From: Nitrosomonas ureae
GTDB lineage: Bacteria; Pseudomonadota; Gammaproteobacteria; Burkholderiales; Nitrosomonadaceae
Length of the DNA stretch: 64,000 bases
NCBI RefSeq assembly: GCF_900108305.1
Contig: NZ_FNUX01000001.1
Span: forward strand, 124,001 to 188,000
Direction: 5' to 3'
Shown here piece after piece: positions 46,295 to 56,042 of this stretch (its first letter is position 1; each line of letters opens with the position of its first letter). Both the position numbers and the translations under genes were made by a program. The notes under the pieces were generated by a model. The model ran no database searches, was not told the DNA's origin, and saw only the letters and a program-made list of their open reading frames with translations.

Positions 46295-47767
46295 ATGACC
46301 GAGGCCGAATTCAATCTGCTCGCGCAGCAGGGATACAATCGCATTCCAATCGTTCTGGAAACTTACGCGGATCTTGATACGCCTTTATCGATTTATCTGA
46401 AACTGGCCAACCAGCCTTATTCCTATTTATTGGAATCGGTGCAAGGCGGCGAACGTTTTGGCCGGTTTTCGATCATCGGACTGCCGGCGGCAACGCGCAT
46501 GGTTGTACATGAAGACACCATCACCATGATCAATCAAGGCAGATCGGAAACAGTCACGGTTAATGACACCCTAGCTTACATCGAATCCTATCTGGCACAA
46601 TTCAAAGCAGCGCCCTGTCCAGCTGGAAAATCCCGTTTTTGTGGCGGCCTGGCGGGTTATTTCTCATACGATACGGTGCGCTACATCGAGCACAAACTGA
46701 AAGGCCACACCAAGCCGGATGCCCTGAATACACCAGACATTTTGCTGTTACTATCGGAAGAACTGGCCGTGGTGGACAATCTCTCCGGCAAACTCTATCT
46801 GATCGTTTATGCCAATCCAGAACAAGAAAATGCCTATCAAACCGGGCGTCAGCGGCTTAAAACCCTGCTGAAAAAATTACGTCAACCGGTAACGATTCCA
46901 AGCGAGCAAGCTGTCGCTTCCGGCACAGCAGTTGCGGAATTTCCTGAAGCCGCATTCAAAGCCGCTGTCGAACGGGCCAAACGCTATATTTTTGATGGCG
47001 ATATCATGCAAGTGGTGTTATCGCAACGCACCAGCAAACCCTATACCGCATCGCCACTCGCGCTCTATCGCGCGCTGCGCAGCCTCAATCCCTCCCCTTA
47101 CATGTTCTTCTATCACTTTGAGGATTTTCATGTAGTCGGCGCGTCGCCGGAAATACTCGTGCGTCTGGAAGGCGACACGGTCACCGTGCGCCCGATTGCA
47201 GGCACGCGCCCTCGCGGCAAAACCGCGCAGGAAGACGCCGCACTGGCGGCCGACCTGCTGGCCGATCCGAAAGAAATTGCCGAGCACGTCATGCTGATGG
47301 ATCTGGGCCGCAATGACATCGGCCGCGTGGCGCAAACCGGAACCGTCAAAGTCACGGAAAAAATGCAAATTGAAAATTACTCCCATGTCATGCACATCGT
47401 ATCCAATGTCGAGGCCAAGCTAAAGCCGGAACTGAGCGCGATTGACGTGCTGCGCGCCACCTTCCCGGCCGGCACAGTAAGCGGCGCGCCGAAAGTGCGC
47501 GCGATGGAAATCATTGACGAACTGGAAGTCTCCAAACGCGGCGTGTACGCCGGAGCGGTCGGTTACCTGGGGTTTAACGGCGATATGGACCTGGCGATTG
47601 CGATTCGCACCGGCGTGATCAAGGATGGTCAACTGCACGTGCAAGCAGGCGCGGGCATCGTGGCCGACTCCATCCCGCAAAACGAATGGATAGAAACACA
47701 GAATAAAGCCAAAGCCATTCTTCGCGCTGCGGAACTGGCCGAGAATGGGCTGGATAGTAAAATCTGA
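46295..47767 (+). CDS. trpE: Anthranilate synthase component I
   Basis: A 490-residue chorismate-using enzyme, the first step of tryptophan synthesis. The N-terminal [18 protein letters not shown] carries the tryptophan feedback site. The catalytic region has [35 protein letters not shown] and [16 protein letters not shown], ending [14 protein letters not shown]. Third gene of rpe-gph-trpE. Its glutaminase subunit trpG is 25 kb away. Confidence 0.97.
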   Translation: MTEAEFNLLAQQGYNRIPIVLETYADLDTPLSIYLKLANQPYSYLLESVQGGERFGRFSIIGLPAATRMVVHEDTITMINQGRSETVTVNDTLAYIESYLAQFKAAPCPAGKSRFCGGLAGYFSYDTVRYIEHKLKGHTKPDALNTPDILLLLSEELAVVDNLSGKLYLIVYANPEQENAYQTGRQRLKTLLKKLRQPVTIPSEQAVASGTAVAEFPEAAFKAAVERAKRYIFDGDIMQVVLSQRTSKPYTASPLALYRALRSLNPSPYMFFYHFEDFHVVGASPEILVRLEGDTVTVRPIAGTRPRGKTAQEDAALAADLLADPKEIAEHVMLMDLGRNDIGRVAQTGTVKVTEKMQIENYSHVMHIVSNVEAKLKPELSAIDVLRATFPAGTVSGAPKVRAMEIIDELEVSKRGVYAGAVGYLGFNGDMDLAIAIRTGVIKDGQLHVQAGAGIVADSIPQNEWIETQNKAKAILRAAELAENGLDSKI

Positions 47768-47893
47768 TAAACTCCTCGCGAATAGATTGATGAAACAATA
47801 TTTCTCAAATAACTTGATTGCAGTTATTACTTGAATCCGTATGTCAATGTATTAACAGGAGATTGATTTAACCCGCCTGCGGAGGACTTGTTC

Positions 47894-48520
47894 ATGCTCA
47901 AGAAAAAAATATTTTTGGCGTCCTCATCCGAGTTGAAAGGAGATAGAGAGCATTTTGAAATTTTCATCAACCGTAAGAACAAGGATTGGATCGGCAAAGA
48001 TATTTTTCTTGAACTTATCATCTGGGAAGATTTTCTCGACGCAGTTTCACAAACCCGGCTGCAAGATGAATATAACAAAGCGATCGAAGAATGTGACATT
48101 TTTGTTATGCTATTTGCAACCAAGGTTGGCCAATACACCGAAGAAGAGTTCGAAACAGCTTTTAAGAAATTCAAGGCTAGCAATAAACCTTTCATTTTCA
48201 CCTACTTCAAAGATACTCAAATCAGCACAGAAAATGCCAGCCAAAAAGATCTGCTAAGTTTAGAGCGCTTTCAAAAGAAATTGATTGTGCTGGAGCATTT
48301 TTACACGACCTATAAAAACATTGACGAACTCAAATACAAATTCAATCAGCAGCTGGATAAGTTAGCAGCAAACGGTTTCATCGAATTCAAGCCAAATGAA
48401 ATTTTCGAATCAACGCAGAACCCTACTATAGACATTAGCGATAGCAAAAATATCGTAGCTGGCAGCACGATCAGTGCGGGCGGCGATTTTATCGTTGGTG
48501 ATAATGCCTCTCGGAAATAA
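47894..48520 (+). CDS. TIR/DUF4062-like protein with C-terminal glycine-rich motif
   Basis: A 208-residue protein. The ATG at 47894 follows GGAGGA by 7 nt. The N-terminal alpha/beta domain reads KKKIFLASSSELKGDREHFE, then an acidic IIWEDFLDAVSQTRLQDEYNKAI, then CDIFVMLFATKVGQYTEEEFETAF. This strand-helix order with a Glu just before a helix (83-85) resembles TIR-type and DUF4062 effector domains of bacterial conflict systems. Residues 179-203 carry DSKNIVAGSTISAGGDFIVG, a short beta motif also found at the start of the next protein. The gene is AT-rich, stops 4 nt before its partner, and has no phage or plasmid neighbours. Catalytic activity (NADase or glycosidase) is not established. Confidence 0.72.
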   Translation: MLKKKIFLASSSELKGDREHFEIFINRKNKDWIGKDIFLELIIWEDFLDAVSQTRLQDEYNKAIEECDIFVMLFATKVGQYTEEEFETAFKKFKASNKPFIFTYFKDTQISTENASQKDLLSLERFQKKLIVLEHFYTTYKNIDELKYKFNQQLDKLAANGFIEFKPNEIFESTQNPTIDISDSKNIVAGSTISAGGDFIVGDNASRK

Positions 48521-48524
48521 CTCC

Positions 48525-50039
48525 ATGAACGAAATACGAATCGATAATTCTGAAGGTGTTATAGCGGGTTCCACCGTCACTGCTACAGGCGATGTGTTAG
48601 TCAATGGTCAGAAGATTACTAATATCTATTATTCCGCTCAATACGAGGAATTAAAAAACCAATTGAATGAATTGGAAGCCCGCTTCGCTACAGCTCGGCA
48701 GAGAATTGAGCAATATCCCGATGACAAAAGTTTTCAAGCAGATTTGCTGACAGTTGACCAGAAACGTAGTGAAATTCAGAGCAAAATTAATGAGTTGAAA
48801 AGCGAAGTCATTCGTCTCGCTGAGATATTTACCAGAATTTCCATCAACACTGAACGGTTAAAGTTCGTCTTGAAACATTTCGAGAATGGTGATTATACGT
48901 CAGCAAAGGCTATTCTTGATGTCGAGCAGATGAATAATGAACAAGGTATGTTGCTTCAGCAGAAAACACAACAGCAGCAACAACTCGCTGAAACTGAAAA
49001 ACTTCTCATTAACAATGCTAATGAATTCTTGATTCTGGCACGCTTGACCGCAATTGCCTTTGATTTACCAGATCGATTTAATAGAACCAAAGAATACTTT
49101 AAACACTCACTCAATGCAGCGCATACTCTTGAAAACACTCGTGAGTATGCCTACTTTTTACATCAACATAATCAATTCAATGATGCTGCTCCATTTTACC
49201 AAGAAGCATTAGATTTCTGTCGAATCCTGGCTGAGACTAATCCACAGCCCTATTTTCCAGAAGTGGCTAGGTTACTGAATAATATTGGTAATTTGCAACT
49301 GGTAAAAAAAGATTTTCCAGCTGCTGAGACTGCGCTTCTGGAAGCTTTACGAATTAACAGGAGTCTGACTGGAAGCGATCCACAGACCTATCAGCCAGAC
49401 TTGGCGATTACCCTCATAAATCTGGCGAATTTGAAACACGACAAAAACGATTTTCCAGCTGCGGAGGATGATTATCAGGAAGCCTTAGGGATTTATCGAA
49501 GTCTGACAGTAAACGATCCGCAGACCCATTTGCCGGATATGGCGATTACATTAAACAATCTTGCGAGTTTACAGGTTAAGAACGAAACTCCAGAAGCGGA
49601 AGCTACGTTTCAGGAAGCTATGAATATATTCACTCGCTTGGCTAAGACCAATCCAAAGGCGTATCAACCATATATAGCGGGAATACTGAACAACTTAGCG
49701 ACTTTGTGTGCGGACAAAAATGATTTTCCGGCTGCAGGGATTGCATTTCAAAAAGCTTTAACGATTTACCGAGATCTGTCTAAGGACAATCCATTTACCT
49801 ATTTGCCCGATGTAGCAATGACAGCAGGGAATATGAGCAGTTTCTATTTAAAGAATGTTCCCAAAAGGGCTAAATCTCTTGCTTATGCAAAGGAAGCATT
49901 AATTGCCGGATTACCGTTTGTAGAAACTATCCCAGTGGTTCAGAGTTATATAGGAAGCGTGCTAGCAGTTGCCGAGGCATGGGGAATGAATCGAAAAGTT
50001 TTTTTTGAAAAAGCAGTCAGTGCATGGCAAAAAAAGTAA
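48525..50039 (+). CDS. Coiled-coil/TPR protein sharing the glycine-rich motif
   Basis: A 504-residue protein. The frame is open from a GTG at 48474, but the ATG at 48525 is preferred because it lies 4 nt after the upstream stop and gives an N-terminus starting directly with the motif NSEGVIAGSTVTATGDVLVN (residues 8-27). A coiled coil follows (residues ~35-165), containing LKNQLNELEARFATARQRI and a Gln-rich stretch. From nt ~49,150 to the end there are about five TPR units of ~45 residues with repeated DPQTYQPDLAITLINLANL-like helices and DFPAAE spacing. No enzymatic motif. It likely assembles with the upstream protein. Confidence 0.75.
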   Translation: MNEIRIDNSEGVIAGSTVTATGDVLVNGQKITNIYYSAQYEELKNQLNELEARFATARQRIEQYPDDKSFQADLLTVDQKRSEIQSKINELKSEVIRLAEIFTRISINTERLKFVLKHFENGDYTSAKAILDVEQMNNEQGMLLQQKTQQQQQLAETEKLLINNANEFLILARLTAIAFDLPDRFNRTKEYFKHSLNAAHTLENTREYAYFLHQHNQFNDAAPFYQEALDFCRILAETNPQPYFPEVARLLNNIGNLQLVKKDFPAAETALLEALRINRSLTGSDPQTYQPDLAITLINLANLKHDKNDFPAAEDDYQEALGIYRSLTVNDPQTHLPDMAITLNNLASLQVKNETPEAEATFQEAMNIFTRLAKTNPKAYQPYIAGILNNLATLCADKNDFPAAGIAFQKALTIYRDLSKDNPFTYLPDVAMTAGNMSSFYLKNVPKRAKSLAYAKEALIAGLPFVETIPVVQSYIGSVLAVAEAWGMNRKVFFEKAVSAWQKK

Positions 50040-50399
50040 AGAAAAAATGTAGGGTTGGCATCTAGCTCGGACAATAGACAGAGAGTGCTACATCTAAGCC
50101 GTTATCGGCAAAATTGCTTTCCATATCTGACTTGACGTCGCCTATACTACAGTAACAGAATCAATAAGCGAGCTTATCAGATGTAAATTACAGATAGCGG
50201 AAGAACAAGAACAGGTCGCGAATCGAGAATATTATCGATCTACATATTTTTGTTTCGTAATCTACGATTTGTGATTCTGATCTCTTCTCGCATAAATAAC
50301 CCACATGAATACACCCTTTTTGCTTAATAACGTTCATATCATCCCCTGACATCTTAGTAATTTTTAAGTTAGCTGCGGCTCAAATTACAATAAATACCC
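50040..50399. other. Intergenic region holding a decayed trmJ 5' copy
   Basis: 360 nt between the TPR gene and the IS21 element. The segment 50230-50349 resembles the region upstream of, and including, the first codons of trmJ (58142-58341). After the ATG at 50305 the frame reads a dozen trmJ-like codons to an early stop. About 73 nt of the trmJ leader are missing in this copy. No other gene seen. Confidence 0.65.
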
Positions 50400-50407
50400 G
50401 GTATTGG
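50400..50407. repeat. IS21 target duplication, left
   Basis: GGTATTGG, repeated exactly at 53004-53011. The two copies sit immediately outside the element ends, so they are the target-site duplication; 8 bp is within the IS21-family range. Confidence 0.88.
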
Positions 50408-50519
50408 TGCGTATTCCACTGAAAGCTGCCACTGATTCCACGCGAAGGCTGCCACCTAAACCGGTGAAAGCTGCCACCCTATCGGAGCGAAGCGACGCAG
50501 GTTTTTTATTTTTACTTGG

Positions 50520-51266
50520 TTAGTCAGTTTCTGTCAATTTAGCTTGTTTCTTTCGCATAGATTCTCCTCTTAAATTGATCTTATAGGCGTTATGAACCAA
50601 TCGATCCATAATGGCATCTGCCAAGGTTGCATCACCAATAATGGCGTGCCATTGATCCAAGGGTAATTGACTAGTGATAATCGTCGCGCGTGATCCATGC
50701 CGGTCTTCCAGGATTTCCAGCAAATCACGGCGCTGTTCTGCATTTAATTTTTCCAGTCCCCAATCATCCAGAATCAGGACATCGGTTTTGGCCAGACGTG
50801 CCAACAGCTTGGCATAACTGCCATCGCCTCTGGCCAAGGGCAGTTCCTGCAACAATCTTGGCAGACGCTGATACCAAGCGGTATGGCCTTCTCTGCATAC
50901 TTTGTTTGCCAGGGCACAAGCGATCCAGGATTTACCAACGCCGGTTGGGCCGGTAATCAGGATATTGATGGGTTTTTTCACCCATTGGCAGTCACTCAGT
51001 TTTTGTAGCAGGGTTTTATCCAGTCCTCGACTCGCTTGATAATCAATGTCTTCCAAACAGGCTTGTTGTTTGAGTCGTGCCTGACGTAACCGGTTGGTCA
51101 GTTGGCGATTGTCACGTTCGGTGATTTCTCGATCAACCAGAAGACCTAAACGTTCTTCAAAACTGAATTGCGTTATATCGGCGCATTGCATTTGCTCTTC
51201 TAATGCATGACACATGCCATTGAATTTGAGCATTTTGAGTTTATCCAGGGTGGGATGATTTAGCAT
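50520..51266 (-). CDS. istB: IstB-like ATP-binding transposition helper
   Basis: A 248-residue AAA+ ATPase. Walker A is ITGPTGVGKSWIACAL and Walker B is VLILDDWGLEKL, with TIITSQLPLDQWH as the sensor region. It assists IstA by target selection, like a DnaC-type regulator. Lies 17 nt downstream of istA. Confidence 0.96.
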   Translation of the reverse strand: MLNHPTLDKLKMLKFNGMCHALEEQMQCADITQFSFEERLGLLVDREITERDNRQLTNRLRQARLKQQACLEDIDYQASRGLDKTLLQKLSDCQWVKKPINILITGPTGVGKSWIACALANKVCREGHTAWYQRLPRLLQELPLARGDGSYAKLLARLAKTDVLILDDWGLEKLNAEQRRDLLEILEDRHGSRATIITSQLPLDQWHAIIGDATLADAIMDRLVHNAYKINLRGESMRKKQAKLTETD

Positions 51267-51283
51267 GGTTGTTTCCTTTTGAT

Positions 51284-52837
51284 TTAATGGTAGTAGCCTG
51301 GGCCGCGAATATTGTCATGGTGCTGCAAATTCTGCGCCGGTGATTCTTGCAAAGGTTGGTTATCCAGGTTATTTTTTAAGATGGATTCAATACTTTTATA
51401 ACGGTGGGTTCCAAGTATAAGTGCGCGCCGACAGGCTGCTTCCAGGCGCTCGGGATGATATGTTCTGGCTAACCGCAAAATACCCAGACAGGCACGATAA
51501 CCTTGTTGGGGGTGCCGCCGTGAAGTCAGGATGGCAGTAATCACCTGAGTGGTTGCCGGACCTATTTTATCGGCCCAAAGATAAAACCGTTGTGGCGACC
51601 AGTCGCCGTATTTACGATGCGCTTCTGGCATGTGTTCATTCAAGGTGGTATGTCCGCCTTGTCGTGCTGAGCGCGGATGACTGGCTACGCGTTGAGCACG
51701 GTGAAACATCTCGATTGTCCGCTGGGTCAGCCGCGCATCCAGGGTCTGCTTGATCAGGGTATACGGGACGGAATAGTAATGACCATCCACTTCGACGTGG
51801 TAATCGATGTGTACCCGGACTTTTTTCCATTCTGCATAGACATAAGGCTGAACTGGCAAAGGATTCAACGCCGGGTAATCCAGGGTTTTAAAGAGGTGTT
51901 CGCGAGATCCGGGTAATTTCTTGAACGATCGTTGATTTAAGCGAATAAGGAGCGCCTGAATAGACTGGTTCAATTCCAATAAGGAGAAGAACGTCTGATG
52001 CCGCAGTGCGGCCAGTATCCAGCGCTCTACGATTTGCACTCCGACTTCTACTTTGGATTTATCTTTGGGGTGACGTACGCGTGCAGGCACCACGGCAACA
52101 CCATAATGCGCAGCCAAATCCTGATAGGTGGGGTTAATATCCGGCTCATACCGATGTGCCTTAGTGACACCAGACAGCAAATTATCGGGCACAACAACCT
52201 CAGGTGTGCCATCTAAATAAGTAAAGGTGCGCTGATGGGAGCTGATCCAATCCGGTAAAGCTTGAGTCCAGGTGGCCTCTGCATAGGTGTAATTGGATGC
52301 ACCCAGTACCGCGACAAAAATCTGAGCGTAACGAATTTCACCACTACCTGGATCGACAATGGGAACCGTTTGGCCAGCATAATCGACAAACAATTTCTCG
52401 CCGACCCGATGAGTCTGGCGCATGACCCAGTCTTGTTTTCCTAACCACAACCGATATTGGGAACAGAACCAGCTGTATTGATAGCCTTGATCATGGCGTT
52501 CCCGATATTCTTGCCAGAGCAAAAATAAAGTGACACTTTTCTTCTTCATCTCTTGATGAACTTCGGCCCAGACCGGTATGACCCGTTCCGGAACTGAACC
52601 TTTGTGCGGCTCTGGAAACAATATTTGTTCCAGTTTGGCATCATCCCATTCATCTGATAGCGGCCAGGATAATCCGGCCTGCTCGGCTCGCCGCAGGTAT
52701 TCGTTAACCGTGGGACGAGCAATGCCACAGCTGTGAGCAATCTTTCTGTTACTTAGGCCGTTAGCCCATTTCAGACGCAATATTTCTTTTATCTTACGCA
52801 TGGATAACCTCTTTGCTGGCATCTCAATCCTCTTCAC
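51284..52837 (-). CDS. istA: IstA-like DDE transposase
   Basis: A 517-residue transposase. The N-terminal helix-turn-helix is RKIAHSCGIARPTVNEYLRR, and the integrase core has FVDYAGQTVPIVDP (first Asp), VVPDNLLSGV (second Asp) and the region KDKSKVEVGVQIVERW (Glu). The C-terminal domain reads DGHYYSVPYTLIKQ as in IS21. Intact. Confidence 0.97.
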   Translation of the reverse strand: MKRIEMPAKRLSMRKIKEILRLKWANGLSNRKIAHSCGIARPTVNEYLRRAEQAGLSWPLSDEWDDAKLEQILFPEPHKGSVPERVIPVWAEVHQEMKKKSVTLFLLWQEYRERHDQGYQYSWFCSQYRLWLGKQDWVMRQTHRVGEKLFVDYAGQTVPIVDPGSGEIRYAQIFVAVLGASNYTYAEATWTQALPDWISSHQRTFTYLDGTPEVVVPDNLLSGVTKAHRYEPDINPTYQDLAAHYGVAVVPARVRHPKDKSKVEVGVQIVERWILAALRHQTFFSLLELNQSIQALLIRLNQRSFKKLPGSREHLFKTLDYPALNPLPVQPYVYAEWKKVRVHIDYHVEVDGHYYSVPYTLIKQTLDARLTQRTIEMFHRAQRVASHPRSARQGGHTTLNEHMPEAHRKYGDWSPQRFYLWADKIGPATTQVITAILTSRRHPQQGYRACLGILRLARTYHPERLEAACRRALILGTHRYKSIESILKNNLDNQPLQESPAQNLQHHDNIRGPGYYH

Positions 52838-53003
52838 GATGATGAAAAGAATCAGGATGCCGTGTTTAGTTATCCTACGTCGGTTTCGCTATGCCTCCCT
52901 AAAATCAGGGTGGCAGGAATCAATGGATTGGGTGGCAGCTTTCGTTTGGAATGGGTGGCAGCTTTGCCGTGGAATCAGTGGCAGCTTTGGTCTGGAATAT
53001 GCA

Positions 53004-53011
53004 GGTATTGG
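53004..53011. repeat. IS21 target duplication, right
   Basis: GGTATTGG, the second copy of 50400-50407, immediately after the right tip. Confidence 0.88.
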
Positions 53012-53242
53012 AATCGATCTAATTTGATCCAAATCAATTTTCCATATCACCGCAATTGGCATGTTGCGAATCGTTGTAACACAAGGTTTGATTATCAATT
53101 GTCCATTAAAAGGTTTCATATGCGAATTTCATACTTTTTTCTAGTACTTGGCGCAGGACATGCATTAGCGTAGCGGCGCCCGCATAAGCGGCCTTTTATC
53201 AGCCAGGAAACGGCTTGGGAATAATCTGGCAGCATAAAAAAA

Positions 53243-55198
53243 TCAACTGTTGATTAATTGCTGATAAATTACCGGCAATAGGCGGGAGAGGCGATCCGGC
53301 TTGGCTACAATTGCATAACCGCCTCTGCCGAATAGGTAGGGAAAGTAATCCTGCGCTTCATGGTCTATCGTGATTCCAAATACCGATAAACCGGTACGGC
53401 GGGCTTCAATGATGGCTTGCCGGGTATCTTCAACACCGTAACGGCCTTCGTAATAATCCAGATCATTCGGCTTGCCATCGGTCAGCAGCAGAATCAGACG
53501 GTGGCGTTCGGATCGCTGGCTCAGGAGGTGTTGAGTGTGACGCAAAGCTGCACCCATGCGGGTGTAATACCCGGGTCGCAATGCTGTGATGCGGCGTAAT
53601 ACCTGGGTGTTAAACGATTCGTTAAAATCTTTGATGCCGGTCACGCGCACGTAATCGCGCTTGCGTGAGGTGAACGTGTAAATGGCGAATGTATCCCGGC
53701 ATGTGGCCAGCCCTGTCGCGAGCGTGATCAATGCTTCTTTCTCGATGTCGAGAATACGCCGCCCGCCAATCCAGCTGTCGGTCGACAAGGAGACATCCAT
53801 TAAAATGGCGACGCTCAAATCACGCGCATGTTGCCGCACATCGAGATATATGCGATCCGAGCTGTTGCCGGTCGCAGACATGTCACACTGCGCGCGCACC
53901 AATGCATCCATATCGAGTTCAGCACCATCCAGCTGACGGCGAAGTATTTCCCGCTTTGGCCGCAGCGCCTCGAATTGACGGCGGATTTTACGCAAACGTT
54001 TTCTTGCCTGAAGACCGGGTTCCCAGTGCTCAACGCTTTCCGTGGCATGCTGAAAAATAATCCGGCATTGCCGGTCATGATACTGCCGGCGTCTGAAATC
54101 CCATTCCGGATAGGTAAGCTCGGAAATCAATAGCGCCGGATTGACGTCATCCGGAGACAAATCCAGATCAAACTTCAACCGCGTAGCGGCGCGTTGCGTA
54201 TTAGGACTGAGCGTGATCTCCTCCAGCGCTTTTGCGGCATCCCTGGCGGCATCCGCATCGTCATCCTGCACGGCACGGTTGACATTAACCATTTCAGACC
54301 AGCTCATCAGCTTTTCAAAACGATTCAATAGCAGCGGATCATCGCGCATGCTCTGATCCTGCTTTTCCCGTCGGCTTTTCTTTTTGTGCTGTTTCTCATC
54401 GGCTTCTGCGCTGGTACCGATGCTATCATCCAGCGTATCCGGTCTGACATTTGCCGATTTCAGGAAGGCGTTCATCACGCCCCATAATGGCACTGGCAGA
54501 AAAGTACGATAATGCCGGGAGGCTTGCCAGCGCGAAAATTCTGGCGCGCAATGCCGGATGGCGTGCAAAAAGACACTGCCTAAATCATCTGCACAAGTTT
54601 GATTGCACAGCAACGCATGAATCACAGCCTCAACAGCCTGCTCTTGGGGCGTAAGCGCCCGCTGCGGCCGCCGGTTCCAGATGGCGGCGCCAAGACTACG
54701 GTAACTGAGCGCCAAACCGGAGTAGCGTTCACAGACATTCACGCTGGTCCAATAAGCGCGGTGCAAAAAAGCCAGATCAGCTTGCAGGGGGTCGGTATAT
54801 TCAGGACGTAATGGACTACCGGAATCATGCGCCGTGGCGAAATATGCGGCGAGCCAGAAATAGTGCCGCCGGTTCAGGCTGCTATCCGGAAAGTAGCCCA
54901 GTGTGTCGGGCAGCAGCATGCGTTCCGCATTGCATTCGATGCGGGCGAGCGATTCCTGCATTAAGCCGAGCCGCTGGCGCAATGTCAGGCGATGCTGCGA
55001 CGACTGCGGCGTTCCCGCGATGATGCCTATCCCCGGTGAACCACCCAGTCCGCGAAAAAATACACCGAGCGCAACGCGCACGTCCTCCAGCGATACGGCT
55101 GCTTCCGGGTAATACCGGTAACTGGCGGTGTTGCCGACCATCCGATGCCAGATACGGCCGGTCTGTTCTTCCAGCTCGGTGAATTCAAGCCATTTCAT
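53243..55198 (-). CDS. norD: Nitric oxide reductase activation protein NorD
   Basis: A 651-residue protein whose C-terminal von Willebrand A domain carries the MIDAS residues in AILMDVSLSTDSW and LLLTDGKPNDLDYYEGRYG. It works with NorQ to mature the NorCB reductase, probably inserting the non-haem iron or calcium. Last gene of norCBQD; starts 2 nt after norQ. Cytoplasmic, no membrane segment. Confidence 0.95.
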   Translation of the reverse strand: MKWLEFTELEEQTGRIWHRMVGNTASYRYYPEAAVSLEDVRVALGVFFRGLGGSPGIGIIAGTPQSSQHRLTLRQRLGLMQESLARIECNAERMLLPDTLGYFPDSSLNRRHYFWLAAYFATAHDSGSPLRPEYTDPLQADLAFLHRAYWTSVNVCERYSGLALSYRSLGAAIWNRRPQRALTPQEQAVEAVIHALLCNQTCADDLGSVFLHAIRHCAPEFSRWQASRHYRTFLPVPLWGVMNAFLKSANVRPDTLDDSIGTSAEADEKQHKKKSRREKQDQSMRDDPLLLNRFEKLMSWSEMVNVNRAVQDDDADAARDAAKALEEITLSPNTQRAATRLKFDLDLSPDDVNPALLISELTYPEWDFRRRQYHDRQCRIIFQHATESVEHWEPGLQARKRLRKIRRQFEALRPKREILRRQLDGAELDMDALVRAQCDMSATGNSSDRIYLDVRQHARDLSVAILMDVSLSTDSWIGGRRILDIEKEALITLATGLATCRDTFAIYTFTSRKRDYVRVTGIKDFNESFNTQVLRRITALRPGYYTRMGAALRHTQHLLSQRSERHRLILLLTDGKPNDLDYYEGRYGVEDTRQAIIEARRTGLSVFGITIDHEAQDYFPYLFGRGGYAIVAKPDRLSRLLPVIYQQLINS

Positions 55199-55200
55199 CG

Positions 55201-56037
55201 CTAGCCGAAAGCCGCATGAATCAGCTCCATCAACCCCTGCCTGACATCCGGATCATCGCACAAAGGCTCCACCAGAGCCGCTTCGGCTGCCTGATAGGGA
55301 TCAATGCCATTCTTCAGCAGCGTGGCGCAATAAATCAGCAAGCGCGTTGACACTACTTCTTCCAGATCAACGTCCTTCAATGCGCGCAGCCGTTGCGCCA
55401 GAGCAGCCAAGGAGACGCATTGCGATTCGGGCAAGCCGCTTTCGGCGGCGATGATCTGGGCTTCGACCTCGGGTGGCGGAAAATCGAAGCTGATGGAAAC
55501 AAAACGTTGGCGCGTGCTGGGCTTCAGGGATTTCAGAATATTCTGATAGCCCGGATTATAAGACGCGACCAGCATGAATGACTGCGGCGCTTGCAACAGC
55601 TCTCCGGTACGCTCCAATGGCAAAATCCTGCGGTCATCGGTCAACGGATGCAGCACCACTGTCACATCCTTGCGCGCTTCAACAACTTCATCGAGATAGC
55701 AGATGCTCCCTTCACGCACGGCGCGTGTCAGCGGACCATCCACCCACCTTGTTTCACCACCTTGCAATAAATAACGCCCGGTCAAATCCGCCGCAGTCAG
55801 GTCGTCGTGACAGGAAACCGTGTGCAACGGCCTTCCCAAACGAGCGGCCATATGCATGACAAACCGGGTTTTGCCGCAACCGGTCGGTCCTTTGATCAAC
55901 AGCGGCAAACCTTCGCGGTAAACCGCTTCAAACAATGCACATTCATTGCCTAACGGGCGGTAAAATGGAATGCCTTCCGTGCCCGGCCGGCCAGGCGCAG
56001 TGCCGTGCGCCGCCTGGCCGGTTTTGTTATCGATCAT
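55201..56037 (-). CDS. norQ: Nitric oxide reductase maturation ATPase NorQ
   Basis: A 278-residue MoxR-type AAA+ ATPase (CbbQ/NirQ/NorQ). Walker A is LLIKGPTGCGKTRFVMHMA, Walker B ICYLDEVVEARKDV, sensor I VASYNPGYQ. Paired with the VWA protein NorD as a chaperone for NorB. Begins 5 nt after norB. Confidence 0.95.
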   Translation of the reverse strand: MIDNKTGQAAHGTAPGRPGTEGIPFYRPLGNECALFEAVYREGLPLLIKGPTGCGKTRFVMHMAARLGRPLHTVSCHDDLTAADLTGRYLLQGGETRWVDGPLTRAVREGSICYLDEVVEARKDVTVVLHPLTDDRRILPLERTGELLQAPQSFMLVASYNPGYQNILKSLKPSTRQRFVSISFDFPPPEVEAQIIAAESGLPESQCVSLAALAQRLRALKDVDLEEVVSTRLLIYCATLLKNGIDPYQAAEAALVEPLCDDPDVRQGLMELIHAAFG

Positions 56038-56042
56038 CGCAG

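Larger units (their letters stand above)
50408..53003 (-). mobile_element. Complete IS21-family insertion sequence
   Basis: 2596 bp. It begins TGCGTATTCCA and ends TGGAATATGCA (TG...CA tips). Several internal copies of a GTGGCAGCTTT repeat occur at both ends: CTGCCAC near 50427, 50451 and 50475 on the left, GTGGCAGCTTT near 52930, 52954 and 52979 on the right. These are the multiple terminal repeats typical of the family. Contains istA and istB with intact frames, and is flanked by an 8-bp target duplication. Probably functional and recently inserted. Confidence 0.95.
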
